NCBI GenBank assembly: GCA_008360955.1
Contig: LUCM01008480.1
Location: 190,262 to 254,261 of the forward strand
Direction of reading: 5' to 3'
DNA from: Fasciolopsis buskii
Lineage: Eukaryota > Platyhelminthes > Trematoda > Plagiorchiida > Fasciolidae
DNA length: 64,000 bases
Part shown: positions 59,860 through 64,000 of the stretch, one piece after another
Layout of the letters: each line of letters begins with the position of its first letter
Numbering within the stretch: position 1 is the first letter of the stretch
Notes under the pieces: model-generated
Told to the model about the DNA's origin: nothing
Seen by the model: the letters and a program-made list of their open reading frames with translations, nothing else
Databases searched by the model: none
Position numbers and translations under genes: made by a program

Positions 59860-60159
59860 CAAATAACTGCCCATTTTATAACTGCTCGTGGCTGCACATG
59901 AAGATTGGCTCTTTGCCCACGGTCGGTAAGCCCCAAGACAATTGTTTTTATCTCTACAGAAATAGGCCACTCCTGAGCAAGTCGAGCTACAAGTGAATGA
60001 ACATTCGCAGAAAAAGTAGCAAACAGACCTTTTGGCAGCATTACTTCCAGCAAACCAATAAGTTTGGTCAACGTTTTTATTAGAAGGGATAATGGCAATC
60101 GACGTTTGGCACTCGTGAAACTTTCTGCAGCGTATTTGGAATATACGACTGTTTTTGCC
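59860..60159 (-). CDS. Candidate minus-strand exon, unknown helical protein
   Basis: From an acceptor at 60160 (minus strand ...ttaataatattcag) the frame reads KTVVYSKYAAESFTSAKRRL, LTKLIGLLEVMLPKGLFATF, NVHSLVARLAQEWPISVEIK and IVLGLTDRGQR. It is a leucine-rich, probably helical segment. The 3' limit is uncertain: the frame runs on to 59700 but becomes noise-like after about 59860, and no consensus donor was found. A second minus frame over the same bases (up to 60216) is also open but less protein-like. Not recognised. Confidence 0.33.
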
Positions 60160-63100
60160 CTGAATATTATTAACGTTCATTAACTGGGATATGAGAGACG
60201 TAACGGAAGAAGACACTGCAACTGGGGTGGGTCCATTTTAATTTGGTTGATAATCACGGACATTATCAAGCTCAAATGGAAGAAGGTAGGGAATGCATCA
60301 GTCATTTCCGTATTTTCACAATGCACAGTAGAAACGTTTGACGTCGATCCCCAAGATGACGAAAGCATCAGAAATTCAGTTCAACACGAACAAACAAATG
60401 GTTTAGAATCTTGAAAAAATGAAACCTGATGGGACCCCAGTCGAAATCAGTACTTACTAAACTTACTTGGGAAAGCTTAGTAAACAATATTCACATAGCA
60501 TTCTAAATTTGAGCGAAGCCAAATTGGTTAATGCGCCCATTATCAGTTAAGCGTAGTCAAGTATATTTCACATCACCTTACGCGGTTAAGGACGGAACCA
60601 CTACGGCGTTCATAAGTCTACTGGTTTCACACCTAGAGCAGACTAATCTCACCGTAAAGGTGATGAACGTTTTTCGTCCGTTGCGTAAAGTTCAGCATTA
60701 GCAGTCCAGGTTGGCATAGCATCATATCGTAGTCACAGCGAAAGCTATCACACTGCGTCCACGTATCCCCCCTTTGCTCGTGAAGCATCTTTCTGGTTCC
60801 ATCTTGAGTTCTTCTGCCCAATCTGCAAGACATCCAGTCATTAAGGTGGGAGGACAAATGGCAGACGTGTTTATCTGGATTGGGCTTATTCGTAGATCAT
60901 GAGCGCTGTCAAACCTAATCTTTTTTCGCACTTCATTCGCCCGACTGATTCCATTGTATAACTCACTGTGATGTGACAGTTTGAAGCTAAGCTTGTTGCT
61001 CAACAGCAACAAACGGTGTCATTATACACAAACAAGAAGTATTAAATTGGTTATGGCGCCATTATGACTGATGTGTAATCAAGTTTTCAGGCCCAACGCT
61101 TCAATCGACTTTAAGTCCTGGATCGTACTTCTGGCGCCCACGCACTGTTTGGCCACCGGGGAACAGAGATCATAAAATAATGCATATACAGCGTGCATGG
61201 TAGATAGCTCAGCCAGTCGTTGCTGAAACATCCAGGAGTCGATCCTCGTTCACGTTTTTAGGCAATCCTTAGACATGTGACACTGAGTCAAATGAATACA
61301 GAAATTACCTTTGTGCACGAACGAGATCCGGAACCAAAAAGGCAGACAGTCACTGAAAAGACAAACCACCGCAAAGTTTAACTTTGAAAATACTTGATGG
61401 AGACTTACCACTTTTAGATTAAAACTGTACTGATAAGGAAACCCGAAATGCCAAAATGCATCAAAGGTTCGAGTTCTGCAGCGGAAAGTTATTATTTCGG
61501 AAAATGGCAGCAGGCATAGTCGCAGCATAGATTGCAGTCTGACCAAGTTGATACGTTCTCAAATAGATACGATTTGATCAAAGCTGCGTTGTAGTACGAT
61601 CCGGTCGCTCAGTGCCTACAGGCACGCTTTCATTCGATCACAATGCTAGATTCAACCAACCAACCCTGTTTCATTTCGTCCAATGATCTCTGAAGTCCAA
61701 CGAATTTGCTAGAACTGCGCGCTCACGAAGACAATAATTGCAAGTTCGTTGATACTGAATAATTTGCCGTGCAGGTAGAGCCAACTATCAGACTGATAGG
61801 GTCTCCGGCTACCGTACCATGGTAGTTTCACGATATGGAATTCTTTTGTATGTACACACCTGCATATTTCCCCGTCCGAAATCAGAATACAGAGGCCCGA
61901 CGTGGATGTACGAGACATAAGTAGGATTTGTTTGGTACATTTGGACCCGCGCATGCATTGTAGAGGATATGACAAATAATGTAAGCTTAAAGGAAAGCCG
62001 AAGTGAGCAAGGGGCCATGCTGCACCGGATGCAAAAAGATCAAACTTCTTTTTATGCCGAGATGGTGGGAAGCTCCGCCTGAAGGGACAGGTTGTATCAA
62101 AAAGTGGCTAGCATGATATCTTCCACCGGGAATTCGACTTTGTTGGGCATTTTCTGCAACGTTATTTTAATTTTTCCCGCTTTGGAAAGCAGTCAAAATT
62201 CAGCTACAAAATTGGTAACAATATTTGGCTCGTTTAGCTTGTCATTCGAACACTTCCCGTCCTTCCTAACCGTCCTCCTACTCAAGGTATATTTTAACCA
62301 AACTTTTTCTGGCTTTCATCTGTTTCTGTATTCTCTCTCTGATTAAATGCTGTCTATATTCTGCAGAAAGCTTCAATCTCTGCCGAATCTTTAACTCTTT
62401 TTTCAAGCACAACAGGATTTAAAATCTCAAGTGTTACTAATTTGCGCTCACTCTATCATGTCCCGCTCTCCCTAGCTTACCTTGTACCTTTTGCAACGTT
62501 CTGCTACCTAAGTATAAACTCATCAAGCACGATAGGCAGCCTTATCTTCTGATCTTATTGCACTTCCAGTGAAAAAAGATTGTAGGTCGAACCTATGGCG
62601 CTATTTTTTCAGGGTAGAAGGCTGAGAAAGTTTCATGTAAATGTTAACTTATCCATTGCTTTCCTTTCCCAATGTTTTTGACACATACTATAAGGTTTTT
62701 CTTTAACAATTCCCACGTTATTTACGAAGTAGTTTAAAACGCTGAGCCGTTCAATTTTCATATGACCAACCACGTTTCTCCCACATTGTCCGACATTGCT
62801 TCGGTGGCAACCTGGGTTTTCCTCATAGAGAATTGTACACTAATGATCTGCGATGATACCTGAACACCAACCTCGGTGTTTGATATGTTGTCTTGTTTAT
62901 TGCCTCATGAATCAGTCTTTGTAGAAATTGTCCCACTTCTCGCCTCAATTATGTACTGGTAAGTAAACATCAGTCCACTTCCATATTATATGCCAATCGA
63001 TTTTAAAGCAAATAAAATCCCTATTTTGGTACGGCTTCGTCAGTTTAATAGGTCTATTATAATTGATAGTATCTGCTACTAACGGAAAGTCATAGTTGGC

Positions 63101-63638
63101 TTGTAAAGGTGCAACCATGGTATTCAGTGCAACACAATGCTGCACTTAATTAAGTAAATTCCTATTAATAATCGCCTCCCCCCCGCAAGGTTTATTACAG
63201 CTCATTTGAATATGTGCAATACCTACGTTCTCATACTAACGCGGTTAGCAAACACTGAGCAAGTTCCGGGAATCGTGACCACGCAACCAAATAGCACTCG
63301 ACGTGGTTGTTGACATTTGATCCGGTTTGTTACCGACAGGGATGAAAAAGCTGTTGACAATGGCAAAGCCTACGACCGCTGCGTCAGCCTGCTGGTGATA
63401 CATTTGGCAGGTGTGCAACTTACTACAAAAACGTGGTTCGTGACAGCAAGATGAGAATTTTAGTAACCACTCTAAAGTCCGCGCCGATGTCACTTTTGGA
63501 AACGGTAAAGTTTAGTTGGGTTCTATCCGATGCAGATGAACAAACGTGAAATGTTATTTGAGACCAAAAATAAGTTGATTGTTTTGTCAAGTCCAAACGA
63601 GATAGGGTTCGTATATAGTAAAATTAATCGGTATCAGC
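60160..63638. other. Mostly non-coding stretch
   Basis: No convincing gene. Short frames near 62092-62346 (plus) and 63245-63493 (minus) are moderately protein-like but have no firm splice borders. Confidence 0.3.
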
Positions 63639-63980
63639 TTAGTCAGTTGACAGGCCATTGCAGATATTGTGTTACACCACTGCGTACCCGATTTCCATAA
63701 ACCACAAATTTCTCTTCACCAGCATGAGTTCCGTCAACAACCAGATGTGCTGGCTCGCTTGCGAGCTGCATAATGTTGACGTGAATCTCAGTAGCTTTTG
63801 ATGTTTAACTAGATCGTGTCCTACGTTCCAGTCGATTGAACCGTACACATTTTGAGGCACGTGACGGGGCAAACTAATGTCTAAAGTATATCTGACGGTG
63901 GTAAACCTGTATTGTGTAGTGCCGAAGTTTTGTCCGTATCCATTGTGACTTCTACGGCTCTGTCCTCGGAACCAGTTCTA
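63639..63980 (-). CDS. Candidate minus-strand coding segment at window edge, with tiny intron and one-base frameshift
   Basis: Going leftward, the first frame reads GSEDRAVEVTMDTDKTSALH up to donor ACAG/GTTTAC (63906). A 26-base GT...AG stretch (63906-63881) then joins in phase to ISLPRHVPQNVYGSIDWNVG and HDLVKHQK. Near 63808 the coding sense moves to the next frame: ATEIHVNIMQLASEPAHLVV, then GTHAGEEKFVVYGNRVRSG. One missing base after the HQK codons explains this. The end may be a donor at CGG/GTACGC or the stop at 63639. The protein looks beta-rich and extracellular, possibly of a large lipid-carrier type, but this is a guess. A pseudogene or a base-call error is possible. Confidence 0.42.
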
Positions 63981-64000
63981 TCAAACTACACGGAACGTTT

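Noticed and set aside
1..64000. Prokaryotic systems (operons, CRISPR arrays, toxin-antitoxin or phage modules)
   Set aside because: No contiguous long genes, no ribosome binding sites and no spaced direct-repeat arrays. The sequence organisation is that of an animal genome.

Overview
The window looks like animal nuclear DNA, most likely from a parasitic flatworm (trematode, cestode or monogenean). It is AT-rich, has very low gene density, and holds short exons separated by kilobases with GT...AG borders. It also carries decayed non-LTR retrotransposons and a tRNA-derived SINE family. There are no operons, ribosome binding sites, rRNA genes or CRISPR arrays. The flatworm assignment is inference: it rests on the neuropeptide F-like exon and on several possible introns of only 26-31 bases.

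Layout. 0.6-3.65 kb: a decayed CR1/Jockey-type LINE on the minus strand, with endonuclease, reverse transcriptase and a short-repeat 3' tail. 4.2-6.1 kb: a tRNA-like element and two SINE copies. 6.1-13.6 kb: mostly featureless. 13.68-13.99 kb: the most convincing gene piece, the signal-peptide exon of a neuropeptide F/Y-type precursor. It ends inside an Arg codon at a perfect GTAAGT donor. A good acceptor followed by Phe-Gly-stop at 34.93 kb could complete it. 14-33.6 kb: long, mainly non-coding, with three low-confidence coding segments and a small perfect hairpin. 33.6-34 kb: a short possible exon with a SINE copy just after it.

39.86-40.97 kb: a coding-like segment running through all three plus-strand frames, joinable by two tiny GT...AG introns. 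43.1-43.95 kb: a second, 5'-truncated copy of the same LINE family on the plus strand. 46.35-53.59 kb: four possible plus-strand exons with compatible phases and a final stop codon, interrupted by a SINE copy. 55.13-56.41 kb: a large inverted repeat with about 340-base arms that are nearly identical. 57.8-58.5 kb: two SINE copies in opposite orientation. 59.8-60.16 kb and 63.6-64 kb: possible minus-strand exons, the latter with a tiny intron and an apparent one-base deletion.

Calls without recognisable homology are based only on reading frames, splice-site quality, phase agreement and protein-like composition. They should be read as hypotheses.
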